A stretch of 64,000 bases of DNA, taken from contig NZ_VUAZ01000042.1 of the NCBI RefSeq assembly GCF_009296165.1, forward strand, positions 26,121 to 90,120. Reading direction: 5' to 3'. Under the pieces are notes generated by a model. The model was not told where the DNA came from. It searched no databases and saw only the letters and a program-made list of their open reading frames with translations. Source of the stretch: Pseudomonas kitaguniensis (GTDB lineage: Bacteria; Pseudomonadota; Gammaproteobacteria; Pseudomonadales; Pseudomonadaceae). Below are positions 39,496 through 49,236 of the stretch, piece after piece. Made by a program: the position numbers and the translations under genes. How positions within the stretch are numbered: position 1 is the first letter of the stretch; every line of letters starts with the position of its first letter.

Positions 39496-41097
39496 ATGGA
39501 AAGAATCGCGTTAAAACCGCTCCTCCTCGCAGCAGGCTTGATGGCACTCATGCCAATGGCCCACGCCGCCAGCACCCTGGTCTACTGCTCCGAAGCCAGC
39601 CCCGCCGGCTTCGACCCCAGCCAGTACACCAGCGGCACTGACTTCGATGCTTCGGCCGAAACCGTGTTTAACCGCCTGACCCAGTTCAAGCGAGGCGGCA
39701 CCGAAGTCGAACCTGGCCTGGCCACACGCTGGGATGTATCCAACGACGGCCTGACCTACACCTTCCATTTGCGTGATGGCGTCAAGTTCCACACCACCGA
39801 CTACTTCACCCCTACCCGCGACTTCAACACGGATGACGTGCTGTTCACTTTCAATCGCCTGCTGGATGCCAACAGCCCGTTTCGCAAGGCCTACCCGTCC
39901 GAGTCGCCGTACTTCACCGACATGGGTTTGAACACCACGATCAAAAGCGTCGAAAAACTTGACGAGCACACCGTACGTTTCAACCTGAACAACGTCGATG
40001 CCTCGTTTGTGCAAAATTTGGCGATGAGTTTTGCCTCTGTGCAATCCGCCGAATACGCCGCCAAACTCTTAAAAGAAGGCGCCGCCTCGGACATCAATCA
40101 AAAACCCGTGGGCACCGGGCCATTTGTGTTCAAGCGTTATCAGAAGGACTCGCAGATTCGCTACGTCGCCAATAAACAGTATTGGAAACCCGACGATGTG
40201 AAGCTCGACAACCTGGTGTTCGCGATCACCCCGGACGCCGCCTCGCGCTTGCAGAAACTCAAGGCCGGCGAATGCCAGGTCAGCGGTTACCCACGCCCCG
40301 CCGACATCGACGTAATGAAGCAAGACCCGAACCTGCGCGTGCTGCAACAAGCCGGGTTCAACCTGGGCTTTCTGGCGTACAACGTGACCCATCCGCCACT
40401 CGACCAGCTCAAGGTGCGCCAGGCGCTGGACATGGCCATCGACAAGCCGGCAATCATCAAGGCGGTCTACCAGAGCGCCGGGCAATTGGCGCAGAACGCG
40501 CTACCACCCGCGCAGTGGTCTTATGACCCGACGATAAAAGACGCACCCTATGACCCCACCAAGGCGCGGGCGCTACTGAAAGAAGCAGGCGTTGCACCCG
40601 GCACCACGATCAACCTGTGGGCGATGACCGTACAGCGCGCGTCCAACCCGAATGCACGCATGTCGGCACAAATGATTCAGCAGGATTGGGCGAAAGTCGG
40701 CATCAAAGCCAACATCGTCAGCTATGAGTGGGGTGAGTACATCAAGCGCGCCAAAAACGGCGAGCACGACGCGATGATTTATGGCTGGACCGGCGACAAC
40801 GGTGACCCGGATAACTGGCTCGGCGTGCTCTACAGTTGTGCCGCAATCAAGGGCAGCAACTACGCCAAGTGGTGTAACCCTGAATACGACAAACTGGTAC
40901 AGCAAGCGAAAGTCAGCAGCGACCGCGACCAGCGCATCAAGTGGTATCAACAGGCGCAAAAAATTCTTAAGGAACAGGTACCTATAACGCCTATTGCGAA
41001 CTCCACAGTGTTCCAGCCACTTCGAAAGGAAGTACACGACTTCAAAATCAGTCCCTTTGGACTGACGCCGTTTTACGGTGTCAGTCTGGATAAGTAA
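39496..41097 (+). CDS. dppA1: Dipeptide ABC transporter binding protein, copy 1 (DppA-like)
   Basis: A 533-residue periplasmic binding protein (family 5) with a signal peptide (cleavage after AHAA near residue 26). The mature start LVYCSEASPAGFDPSQYTSG and the end FKISPFGLTPFYGV match DppA. The two lobes capture dipeptides and hand them to DppBCDF. ATG 39496 is preferred, since the earlier in-frame start adds 18 residues before the signal peptide. It is the first of four tandem paralogues. In PAO1 this locus carries dppA1-A5. Confidence 0.9.
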   Translation: MERIALKPLLLAAGLMALMPMAHAASTLVYCSEASPAGFDPSQYTSGTDFDASAETVFNRLTQFKRGGTEVEPGLATRWDVSNDGLTYTFHLRDGVKFHTTDYFTPTRDFNTDDVLFTFNRLLDANSPFRKAYPSESPYFTDMGLNTTIKSVEKLDEHTVRFNLNNVDASFVQNLAMSFASVQSAEYAAKLLKEGAASDINQKPVGTGPFVFKRYQKDSQIRYVANKQYWKPDDVKLDNLVFAITPDAASRLQKLKAGECQVSGYPRPADIDVMKQDPNLRVLQQAGFNLGFLAYNVTHPPLDQLKVRQALDMAIDKPAIIKAVYQSAGQLAQNALPPAQWSYDPTIKDAPYDPTKARALLKEAGVAPGTTINLWAMTVQRASNPNARMSAQMIQQDWAKVGIKANIVSYEWGEYIKRAKNGEHDAMIYGWTGDNGDPDNWLGVLYSCAAIKGSNYAKWCNPEYDKLVQQAKVSSDRDQRIKWYQQAQKILKEQVPITPIANSTVFQPLRKEVHDFKISPFGLTPFYGVSLDK

Positions 41098-41104
41098 CAG
41101 CTAC

Positions 41105-41144
41105 GCCCCAACCGAGTGCGAAAACGACCTCGGTTGGGCCTTTT
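41105..41144 (+). terminator. Terminator after binding protein 1
   Basis: GCCCCAACCGAG/CTCGGTTGGGCC hairpin followed by TTTTC, just after the stop. Confidence 0.85.
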
Positions 41145-41183
41145 CGGTGCACCTGACGCACCGAAAAAAACCTATATATATAT

Positions 41184-41211
41184 GCATTTATGTACAAACT
41201 TTCATAAATGC
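41184..41211. promoter_or_regulatory. 9-base inverted repeat upstream of binding protein 2
   Basis: GCATTTATG and CATAAATGC are separated by ten bases in an A+T-rich stretch with TATATATATA. It may be an operator or promoter element for the second binding protein, about 145 bases before its start. Confidence 0.4.
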
Positions 41212-41355
41212 GACATTCCTGTACGTTCGTACCACACTTTCAGCCTCGCAACGGTTCAGCATCTTGCAATGGGTATGGCCCCTGCATAAGTATCCGCAGG
41301 CCGACTCACGAGGTCGCCCTCACCATCAAAAATGACAACAAATCATGAGGCCAAC

Positions 41356-42984
41356 ATGCTCAAACACGCAGTCCTTCCGCTTTTAGTGAGCGCTGGCCTT
41401 ATGGCAGCCGCTCCATTCGCCCACGCGGCGACTAACCTGGTGTTCTGCTCCGAAGGGAGCCCGGCCGGTTTTGACCCAGGCCAGTACACCACCGGAACAG
41501 ACTTCGATGCTTCGGCCGAAACCATGTTCAACCGTCTGACCCAGTTCGAACGCGGCGGCACTGCTGTGATTCCTGGGCTGGCGACCAACTGGGACGTGTC
41601 GCCGGACGGCCTGACGTACACCTTCCACCTGCGCGACGGCGTGAAGTTCCACACCACCGCGTACTTCAAACCGACCCGTACCTTCAATGCAGATGACGTG
41701 CTGTTCACGTTCAACCGCATGATCAACAAGGACGATCCGTTCCGCAAAGCCTACCCCACCGAGTTCCCGTACTTCACGGACATGGGGATGGACACCAACA
41801 TCAAGAACATCGAGAAAGTCGATGACCACACCGTCAAGTTCACCCTTGGCACCGTGGACGCGGCTTTCATCCAGAACCTGGCCATGAGCTTCGCGTCGAT
41901 CCAGTCCGCCGAATACGCAGGCCAACTGTTGAAGGAAGGCAAAGCCGCCGATATCAACCAGAAGCCAGTCGGTACCGGCCCGTTCGTATTCAAGAGCTAC
42001 CAGAAAGACTCGAACATTCGTTACACCGGCAACAAGGATTACTGGAAACCTGAAGACGTGAAGATCGATAACCTGATCTTCGCCATCACCACTGACCCGT
42101 CGGTGCGTATCCAGAAGCTCAAGAAAAACGAATGCCAGGTCACCCTGTTCCCGCGTCCGGCCGACCTTAAGGCGCTGGGCGAAGACAAGGACCTGAAACT
42201 GCCGCATCAGGCTGGTTTCAACCTGGGCTACATCGCGTACAACGTCATGGACAAGGTCAAGGGCAGCGACCAGCCTAACCCGCTGGCTGACCTGCGCGTG
42301 CGTCAGGCACTCGACATGTCGGTAAACAAGCAGCAGATCATCGACTCCGTGTATCAGGGCGCAGGCCAACTGGCAGTCAATGCCATGCCGCCGACCCAGT
42401 GGTCGTATGACACCACCATCAAAGACGCCAAGTTTGACCCCGAGAAGGCCAAAGCGCTGCTCAAGGAAGCGGGCATCAAAGAAGGCACCGAGATTGTTTT
42501 GTGGGCCATGCCGGTTCAGCGTCCGTACAACCCGAACGCCAAGCTGATGGCTGAAATGCTGCAAAACGACTGGAAGAAGATCGGTCTGAACGTAAGAATC
42601 ACCAGCTACGAGTGGGGCGAGTACATCAAGCGCTCCAAAGGTGGTGAGAACCAGGCCATGATCATTGGCTGGAGCGGCGACAATGGTGACCCGGACAACT
42701 GGCTGAACGTGCTGTTCGGCTGCGACTCGCTGGCCGGTAACAACTTCTCCAAATGGTGTGACAAAAAATTCGACGGCATCGTGAAAGAAGCCAAGGCCAC
42801 GTCGGATGTCGCCAAACGCACCGAGCTGTACAAGCAGGCGCAACATATCCTCAAAGATGCAGTCCCGATGACACCTATCGCGCACTCGACGGTGTATCAA
42901 CCCATGCGCAATACCGTGCAGGACTTCAAGATCAGCCCATTTGGCTTGAACTCCTTCTATGGCGTTAGCGTAAGCGGCAAATAA
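41356..42984 (+). CDS. dppA2: Dipeptide ABC transporter binding protein, copy 2 (DppA-like)
   Basis: A 542-residue paralogue of the previous protein: signal peptide cut after FAHAA (residue about 26), NLVFCSEGSPAGFDPGQYTT at the mature start and FKISPFGLNSFYGV at the end. ATG 41356 follows ATGAGGCC; an upstream start adds eight residues. An insertion near residue 295 (KVKGSDQPNPLADLRV) is longer than in the other copies. A CA-rich leader (GACAACAAATC) just before the start resembles a Hfq/Crc target. Confidence 0.9.
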   Translation: MLKHAVLPLLVSAGLMAAAPFAHAATNLVFCSEGSPAGFDPGQYTTGTDFDASAETMFNRLTQFERGGTAVIPGLATNWDVSPDGLTYTFHLRDGVKFHTTAYFKPTRTFNADDVLFTFNRMINKDDPFRKAYPTEFPYFTDMGMDTNIKNIEKVDDHTVKFTLGTVDAAFIQNLAMSFASIQSAEYAGQLLKEGKAADINQKPVGTGPFVFKSYQKDSNIRYTGNKDYWKPEDVKIDNLIFAITTDPSVRIQKLKKNECQVTLFPRPADLKALGEDKDLKLPHQAGFNLGYIAYNVMDKVKGSDQPNPLADLRVRQALDMSVNKQQIIDSVYQGAGQLAVNAMPPTQWSYDTTIKDAKFDPEKAKALLKEAGIKEGTEIVLWAMPVQRPYNPNAKLMAEMLQNDWKKIGLNVRITSYEWGEYIKRSKGGENQAMIIGWSGDNGDPDNWLNVLFGCDSLAGNNFSKWCDKKFDGIVKEAKATSDVAKRTELYKQAQHILKDAVPMTPIAHSTVYQPMRNTVQDFKISPFGLNSFYGVSVSGK

Positions 42985-43290
42985 GGAACATTGACGCGAC
43001 GGTTCATATACGTCGCCGTTATTGCATCCGCCCAGACCCCAGGAAAAAGGCCACAGCCTCATTCGTTACTTTTCCTACAGTAATGAACTGCGGCTTGCGG
43101 CTCCATTACCTACAAGGTCAGTCAGTTTTGACGCATTTACTGCACGCTCCGCGACCCATAACGTCGTAGGACAGCAGAGGCTTCATTCTGAGAAAGGCAC
43201 TTGCTGTGTGTGGGATCAGTGATGTCACCCTGTGCGAATGACAGGGTGATTGTTCGCTGGTGACAACTACAAACAAGGATCGGGATCGTC
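42985..43290. other. Gap between binding proteins 2 and 3
   Basis: 306 bases with no gene. It has a weak hairpin (GCGACG/CGTCGC) right after the second copy, and a stem TCACCCTGT/ACAGGGTGA at 43223-43248 close to the start of the third copy. Promoter and leader of the third copy presumably lie here. Confidence 0.5.
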
Positions 43291-44895
43291 ATGCGCCATA
43301 CCACCGTTCTATCCGCAATTTTTGGCACCAGCCTTTTGGCTGCGGCCACGATGGGCCAAGCCGCCGACAAGCAGAGCCTGGTGTTCTGCTCCGAAGGCAG
43401 CCCGGCAGGTTTTGACACTGCGCAGTACACCACCGCCACCGATAACGACGCGGCCGAGCCGTTGTACAACCGCTTGGTTGAGTTCGAAAAAGGCGCGACC
43501 AATGTGGTACCTGGGCTGGCAACCAAGTGGGATATTTCGCCAGACGGCCTGACTTACACCTTCCATCTGCGCGAAGGGGTGAAGTTTCACAGCAACAAGG
43601 AGTTCAAGCCCACACGCGACTTCAACGCCGACGACGTGCTGTTTACCTTCAACCGCATGCTTGACCCGGAGCACCCGTTTCGCAAGGCCTACCCCACTGA
43701 GTTTCCGTATTTCAACGGGATGAGCCTGAACAAGAACATCGCCAAGGTCGAGAAAACCGACCCGTACACCGTGGTGATGACCCTGAACACGGTTGACGCG
43801 GCGTTTGTGCAAAATATCGCCATGAGCTTTGCCTCGATTCTGTCGGCCGAATACGCCGAGCAATTGTTGAAAGCAGGCAAAGCCAGCGACATCAACCAGA
43901 AGCCGATCGGCACTGGGCCGTTCGTGTTCCAGCGCTACCAGAAAGACTCGCAGATCCGTTACGTGGGCAACAAACAGTACTGGGACCCGAGCCGCGTGAA
44001 GCTCGACCAGCTGATTTTTGCGATCAACACGGACGCGTCGGTGCGCGTACAAAAGCTCAAAGCCGGCGAGTGCCAGATCACCTTGCACCCACGCCCGGCC
44101 GACGTCGACGCGCTCAAGGCCGATCCGCACCTGCAACTGCTGACCAAGCCTGGGTTCAACCTCGGCTACATCGCCTACAACGTGCGCCACAAACCCTTCG
44201 ACCAGCTCGAAGTGCGCCAGGCGCTGGACATGGCGGTGAACAAGCAGAGCATTCTCAACGCTGTTTACCAAGGCGCGGGGCAACTGGCGGTGAATGCCAT
44301 GCCTCCGACGCAGTGGTCCTACGATGACACCATCAAAGACGCCGCCTACAACCCGGAAAAAGCCAAGGCACTGCTCAAGGCTGCCGGTGTAAAAGAAGGC
44401 ACCGAGATCACCCTGTGGGCGATGCCGGTGCAACGGCCGTATAACCCCAACGCCAAGCTGATGGCCGAGATGCTGCAAAGCGATTGGGCCAAAATCGGCC
44501 TCAAGGTCAAGATCGTCAGCTACGAATGGGGCGAATACATCAAGCGCACCAAGAACGGTGAGCACGATGTGAGCCTGATTGGCTGGACCGGCGACAACGG
44601 TGACCCGGACAACTGGCTGGGCACGCTTTACAGCTGCGACGCCATCGGCGGGAACAACTACTCAATGTGGTGTGACCCGGCGTACGACAAGCTGGTCAAG
44701 CAAGCCAAAGTGGTTACCGATCGCGAACAAAGAACAGTTTTGTACAAACAGGCGCAACAATTGCTTAAGGCACAGGTGCCGATTACACCTATCGCGCACT
44801 CGACGGTTAACCAGCCGTTAAGCGCCAAAGTAGAGGGTTTTAAAGTCAGCCCTTTCGGCCGCAATGTGTTCTCGGGCGTCAGCATCACACCCTAA
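43291..44895 (+). CDS. dppA3: Dipeptide ABC transporter binding protein, copy 3 (DppA-like)
   Basis: A 534-residue paralogue with a signal peptide (cleavage after GQAA near residue 24), the SLVFCSEGSPAGFDTAQYTT opening and the ending SPFGRNVFSGVSITP. The core is very close to copy 2 (for example the stretch around AMPPTQWSYDDTIKDAAYNP), so the two arose by recent duplication. The start ATG at 43291 follows AAGGATCGG. The ligand differs or overlaps with the other copies; the sequence cannot tell. Confidence 0.9.
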   Translation: MRHTTVLSAIFGTSLLAAATMGQAADKQSLVFCSEGSPAGFDTAQYTTATDNDAAEPLYNRLVEFEKGATNVVPGLATKWDISPDGLTYTFHLREGVKFHSNKEFKPTRDFNADDVLFTFNRMLDPEHPFRKAYPTEFPYFNGMSLNKNIAKVEKTDPYTVVMTLNTVDAAFVQNIAMSFASILSAEYAEQLLKAGKASDINQKPIGTGPFVFQRYQKDSQIRYVGNKQYWDPSRVKLDQLIFAINTDASVRVQKLKAGECQITLHPRPADVDALKADPHLQLLTKPGFNLGYIAYNVRHKPFDQLEVRQALDMAVNKQSILNAVYQGAGQLAVNAMPPTQWSYDDTIKDAAYNPEKAKALLKAAGVKEGTEITLWAMPVQRPYNPNAKLMAEMLQSDWAKIGLKVKIVSYEWGEYIKRTKNGEHDVSLIGWTGDNGDPDNWLGTLYSCDAIGGNNYSMWCDPAYDKLVKQAKVVTDREQRTVLYKQAQQLLKAQVPITPIAHSTVNQPLSAKVEGFKVSPFGRNVFSGVSITP

Positions 44896-45065
44896 GAAAT
44901 TAACCGGATTGTGGAGAGCGACGTTAGCTCTCCTGCAAACGTGCAGCCATTTGTTGGGAAATTTCCCACGGCAAACGTTTGCAAAGGCTTGAGCGAGTTA
45001 CACACCCAATAGCCGGTTCACCTAATAAGACCGGCATTAAAAAGAGAACCAAAGGAGCTTCACCC

Positions 45066-46463
45066 ATGAAACTGAGCAGCAAAGCGCTTCTGGCCCTGGC
45101 CATCAGCTCCATCACGGCAACTGCCTACGCTGAAACGCAGAGCCAGGACTTCGTACCCACCACCTTGGCCGCCAGCAGCGCCCAAAGCGAGGCCAAAGGC
45201 TTTATCGACGGTCAAAGCCTGGGCGGTACGACGCGTAACTGGTTCTCCAACGAACAGCGATTCCGCGGCGGCAAGTTCACTTACCAGAAACACGGTGAAG
45301 CACGTACTGACGCCTACCGTACTAACTGGCTGCAGGGCACCATCCTTAACTACTCCTCGGGCTTCACCCAAGGCACCGTGGGCGTGGCAACCGAAGTTGC
45401 GGCTTACAACGTAGTGGCGCTGGACCAGAGCAAGCGTGACATCAAGGGCGGTTCCAACCGTACCCTGGCTGACTCCGACGGCGATGCCGTAGGCCAGTGG
45501 AGCAAACTGGGCCTGGCCAACGTCAAGTTCCGTGTGTCGAACACCACCTTGACCGCCGGTCGCCAGAACTTCAGCAGCGGCATCATCGACACCATCGGTA
45601 ACCGTGCCCTGCCGTCGAGCTTTGAAGGTTTTGCGCTCAACAGCGAAGAGTTCAGCAACCTGTCGTTCCAGGGCGCTTACTTTGATCGCGTATCGCCGCG
45701 TACCGAGCAAAGCCTGTCTAAATTCCGCAGTGAATACAGCAGCAACGGCGTGGAAACCGACCACGTGTACACCGGCGGTGTGAACTGGCAGCCATTCAAA
45801 AGCCTGAAAACCAGCTTCTTCGGCGCTCAAGTCAAAGACTTCTGGAACCAGTACTACTTCGGCGCTACCCATGAATTGGGCGATAGCCAAGTGCTGAGCC
45901 TGACCACCGGCCTGAACTACTACAAAACCGTCGACGAAGGCAAAAAGTTGATGGGCAAGATCGACAACGACACCTACTCGCTGTCGTTCGGCCTGACCCA
46001 CCAGGCTCACAGCCTGACCTTCTCGTACCAGGCAGTGAACGGTAACGAGTACTTCGACTACCTGCACGAAACCAACGGTATCTACCTGGCCAACTCCCTG
46101 ACGTCTGACTTCAACGGTCCGAACGAGAAGTCGTTCCAGGTTGCCTACGGCATCAACATGGCCGAATACGGCGTGCCAGGCCTGAAGTTCAACATCTACT
46201 CGGCACGTGGCTGGGGTATCGACGGCACTCACTACACCGGCAACGGCGGCGTGGTCGGTAAAGGGTACGACGGTATCCAGTCCCAGGACGGCGAGAAGCA
46301 CCAGGAATACGGCGTAGGTTCGTCGTACGCGATCCAGAGCGGCCCGCTGAAAGCGACCACCGTTCGTGCAACGTACGTAACGCACCGCGCCAGCGAAAAC
46401 CAGTCTGACGGCAACCTGCGTGAGTTCCGTCTGGTTACCACCATCCCGTTCAACATTCTTTAA
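45066..46463 (+). CDS. opdP: OprD-family outer-membrane porin (OpdP-like)
   Basis: A 465-residue outer-membrane protein with a signal peptide (cleavage after TAYA-E, residue about 19) and the OprD porin domain: GFIDGQSLGGTTRNWFSNEQ at the start of the barrel, and a final strand ending TTIPFNIL with a terminal hydrophobic residue for BAM insertion. In P. aeruginosa, OpdP (PA4501) lies inside the same dpp locus and takes up Gly-Glu type dipeptides. ATG 45066 follows AAAGGAGC; an upstream start adds 29 unrelated residues. Confidence 0.9.
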   Translation: MKLSSKALLALAISSITATAYAETQSQDFVPTTLAASSAQSEAKGFIDGQSLGGTTRNWFSNEQRFRGGKFTYQKHGEARTDAYRTNWLQGTILNYSSGFTQGTVGVATEVAAYNVVALDQSKRDIKGGSNRTLADSDGDAVGQWSKLGLANVKFRVSNTTLTAGRQNFSSGIIDTIGNRALPSSFEGFALNSEEFSNLSFQGAYFDRVSPRTEQSLSKFRSEYSSNGVETDHVYTGGVNWQPFKSLKTSFFGAQVKDFWNQYYFGATHELGDSQVLSLTTGLNYYKTVDEGKKLMGKIDNDTYSLSFGLTHQAHSLTFSYQAVNGNEYFDYLHETNGIYLANSLTSDFNGPNEKSFQVAYGINMAEYGVPGLKFNIYSARGWGIDGTHYTGNGGVVGKGYDGIQSQDGEKHQEYGVGSSYAIQSGPLKATTVRATYVTHRASENQSDGNLREFRLVTTIPFNIL

Positions 46464-46476
46464 TTAGCACCAGGTA

Positions 46477-46505
46477 AACGGCGGGCTCAGGACGAGCCCG
46501 CCGTT
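46477..46505 (+). terminator. Terminator-like hairpin after the porin
   Basis: AACGGCGGGCTC/GAGCCCGCCGTT hairpin directly after the porin stop. The following T run is short, so read-through to the fourth binding protein is possible. Confidence 0.7.
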
Positions 46506-46543
46506 CACGTTTGTCTGGTCCCATCGATTGCAGAGGGCTCTGA

Positions 46544-48142
46544 ATGAAAATGCTCCCGTTACAAGCTGCCATTGCCGCTGCGCTGTTGAGCGTGGCGATC
46601 GGCGTTTCGGCCAAACCCTTGGTGGTCTGCACCGAAGCCAGCCCGGAGGGTTTCGACCCGGTCCTGTACACCACGGCCGTGACCGCTGACGCCGCTGCGG
46701 AAACCATGTTTAACCGCTTGGTCGACTTCAAGCCCGGGACCACCGAAGTGGTGCCTGCGCTGGCCAAAGACCTGCCGGAAATCAGCGCTGATGGGCTGAC
46801 GTATACGTTCCACCTGCGAGACGACATCAAGTTCCACACCACCGACTACTTCAAACCCACGCGCAACATGAACGCTGATGACGTGCTTTGGAGTTTCCAG
46901 CGCCAACTGGACCCAAACCACCCTTGGCACAACAAGTCCAACGTGGGCTACCCGTACTTTGAAAGTATGGGCTTCAAGGAGCTGCTCAAAAGCGTGACCA
47001 AGACCGACGATCACACCGTGGTCTTCACCCTGAGCCGTCCTGAAGCACCGTTTTTGTCCGACCTGGCCATGGCGTTTTCCTCGATCCACTCCGCCGAATA
47101 CGCCGACCAGTTGCTCAAGTCCGGCAAAACCGACGACCTCAACGCCAAGCCAATCGGCACCGGGCCGTTCATCTTTACGCGTTACGCCAAAGACGCCCAA
47201 GTGCGTTTCAAGGCCAACCCGGACTACTTCCGTGGCAAGCCGCCGGCTGATCCGCTGATTTTGGCCATCACCACCGACAACAACGTGCGCCTGCAAAAGC
47301 TCAAGGCCAACGAGTGCCAGATCGCGCTGTACCCAAAACCCGATGACGTGCCGAGCGTAAAAGCCGACCCGAACCTGAAGGTCGCAGAACTGGCGGCAAT
47401 GACTACCGCCTATACCGCCTTGAACACCACGCACAAGTACATGAGCGACGCGCGGGTGCGCCACGCGATCAACATCGCGTTCGACAAGTCCGGCTATAAC
47501 ACTTCGCTGTACGGCAAAGGCAACGCGGTCGACGCCACCGGCCCTTACCCGCCAACGCTGCTGGGCTTCAACGACAAACTGAAAAACCCGCCACGTGACC
47601 TCGACAAGGCGCGCGCCTTGCTCAAGGAAGCCGGCGTACCGGAAGGCACCGAGTTCACCCTGTTCACGCGTAACGGCGGCGGCCCAACCAACCCTAACCC
47701 GATGCTCGGCGCCCAGCGCATGCAGGCGGATCTGGCGCAGATTGGCTTGAAGGTGAATATCAAAGTCATGGAATGGGGCGAGATGCTCAAGCGTGCTAAA
47801 AACGGCGAGCACGACATGGTTTCCGCTGGTTGGGCGGGGGATAACGGGGACCCGGATAACTTCCTCACGCCGAACCTGAGTTGCGATGCAGCGAAAAACG
47901 GCGAAAACTACGCGCGCTGGTGTAACAAAGAGTTTCAGGACCTGATCGACAAAGCGCGCGCAAATGCTGAACCCGCTCAGCGCGCTGCACTCTATGAACA
48001 AGCACTCGACGTGTTCGGCAAGGACCAACCATGGATTCCCATGGCTTACCCGAAAATGTTCACCGCCATGCGCAAAAACGTCGAGGGTTTTACCCAAAGC
48101 CCTCTGACTACAAATAACTTCGCCACCACCCAGGTGAAGTAA
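46544..48142 (+). CDS. dppA4: Dipeptide ABC transporter binding protein, copy 4 (DppA-like)
   Basis: A 532-residue family-5 binding protein with a signal peptide (cleavage after GVSA near residue 23). The mature start is LVVCTEASPEGFDPVLYTTA, and the end is SPLTTNNFATTQVK. It is more diverged from the first three copies and, by eye, closer to E. coli DppA. It is the copy directly before the transporter genes. Confidence 0.92.
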   Translation: MKMLPLQAAIAAALLSVAIGVSAKPLVVCTEASPEGFDPVLYTTAVTADAAAETMFNRLVDFKPGTTEVVPALAKDLPEISADGLTYTFHLRDDIKFHTTDYFKPTRNMNADDVLWSFQRQLDPNHPWHNKSNVGYPYFESMGFKELLKSVTKTDDHTVVFTLSRPEAPFLSDLAMAFSSIHSAEYADQLLKSGKTDDLNAKPIGTGPFIFTRYAKDAQVRFKANPDYFRGKPPADPLILAITTDNNVRLQKLKANECQIALYPKPDDVPSVKADPNLKVAELAAMTTAYTALNTTHKYMSDARVRHAINIAFDKSGYNTSLYGKGNAVDATGPYPPTLLGFNDKLKNPPRDLDKARALLKEAGVPEGTEFTLFTRNGGGPTNPNPMLGAQRMQADLAQIGLKVNIKVMEWGEMLKRAKNGEHDMVSAGWAGDNGDPDNFLTPNLSCDAAKNGENYARWCNKEFQDLIDKARANAEPAQRAALYEQALDVFGKDQPWIPMAYPKMFTAMRKNVEGFTQSPLTTNNFATTQVK

Positions 48143-48152
48143 TAAGAGACGC

Positions 48153-48180
48153 TCGGCACCGTCGACATTGACGGTGCCGA
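48153..48180 (+). other. Intercistronic hairpin between binding protein 4 and dppB
   Basis: TCGGCACCGTC/GACGGTGCCGA stem without a T run. Such stems often protect the message of the abundant binding protein while lowering permease expression; that role is inferred. Confidence 0.6.
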
Positions 48181-48215
48181 ACCTGCCTAACCGGCTGATT
48201 GAGGTACACAACACG

Positions 48216-49226
48216 ATGTTTAGTTTTATTGCCCGCCGATTGGGGTTATTGATCCCCACGTTTTTCGGCATCACGTTGCTGACGTTTGCGTTAATTCGCA
48301 TGATTCCTGGCGACCCCGTAGAAGTGATGATGGGCGAACGCCGCGTCGACCCCGAGATGCACGCACAGGCAATGGAACGCCTTGGCCTTAACAAGCCGTT
48401 GTATGCGCAATACTTCGACTATGTAGGCAAGCTCGCCCAAGGCGACCTCGGTGAGTCCCTGCGCACCCGCACCAGCGTATGGACCGAATTTACCGCCCTC
48501 TTCCCGGCGACCCTGGAACTGTCCATGGCCGCCCTGTTGTTCGCCGGTATCCTGGGCCTGTTGGCCGGGGTGATCGCGGCCTTGAAACGAGGATCCCTGT
48601 TCGACCACGGGGTGATGGGCATCTCCCTCGCGGGATATTCGATGCCAATCTTCTGGTGGGGCCTGATCCTGATCATGTTCTTCTCGGTAAGCCTGGGCTG
48701 GACCCCGGTTTCCGGGCGTATCGACCTGCTCTACGACATCGAGCCGCGCACTGGCTTCATGCTGATCGACACGCTGCTGGCTGACGAGCCGGACGCGTTT
48801 TTTGATGCCTTGCACCACCTGATTTTGCCCGCCATCGTGCTCGGCACCATCCCGCTGGCGGTGATCGCGCGGATGACCCGTTCGTCGATGCTCGAAGTAC
48901 TGCGTGAAGACTACATCCGTACCGCCAAGGCCAAAGGCCTGTCGCCGGCGCGCGTGGTGTTCGTGCACGGCCTGCGTAACGCGCTGATCCCGGTACTCAC
49001 CGTGGTCGGCCTGCAAGTCGGCACGCTGCTGGCCGGTGCGGTCCTGACCGAAACCATCTTCTCGTGGCCCGGCATCGGCAAATGGCTGATCGAAGCGATT
49101 GGCGCGCGGGACTACCCGGTGGTGCAAAACGGCATCCTGCTGATCGCCTGCCTGGTGATCCTGGTGAACTTCGTCGTGGATGTGCTCTACGGCTTCGCCA
49201 ACCCACGCATCCGTCACCAGCGCTGA
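48216..49226 (+). CDS. dppB: Dipeptide ABC transporter permease DppB
   Basis: A 336-residue permease with six helices and the EAA loop (MTRSSMLEVLREDYIRTAKA KGL region near residues 225-247, continuous in the protein). The opening MFSFIARRLGLLIPTFFGIT is typical of DppB. ATG 48216 is chosen over an earlier start that adds 16 residues. dppC begins ten bases after the stop. Confidence 0.95.
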   Translation: MFSFIARRLGLLIPTFFGITLLTFALIRMIPGDPVEVMMGERRVDPEMHAQAMERLGLNKPLYAQYFDYVGKLAQGDLGESLRTRTSVWTEFTALFPATLELSMAALLFAGILGLLAGVIAALKRGSLFDHGVMGISLAGYSMPIFWWGLILIMFFSVSLGWTPVSGRIDLLYDIEPRTGFMLIDTLLADEPDAFFDALHHLILPAIVLGTIPLAVIARMTRSSMLEVLREDYIRTAKAKGLSPARVVFVHGLRNALIPVLTVVGLQVGTLLAGAVLTETIFSWPGIGKWLIEAIGARDYPVVQNGILLIACLVILVNFVVDVLYGFANPRIRHQR

Positions 49227-49236
49227 GATCATAACC

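Noticed and set aside
41383..43062. 559-codon open frame on the minus strand
   Set aside because: Antisense shadow of binding protein 2; similar shadows accompany its paralogues.
39496..44895. Tandem binding-protein genes as an assembly duplication
   Set aside because: The copies differ throughout in sequence, leader and gap length and match the known multi-dppA design of P. aeruginosa.
46559..48394. 611-codon open frame on the minus strand
   Set aside because: Antisense shadow of the fourth binding protein; no leader, motif or ribosome site.
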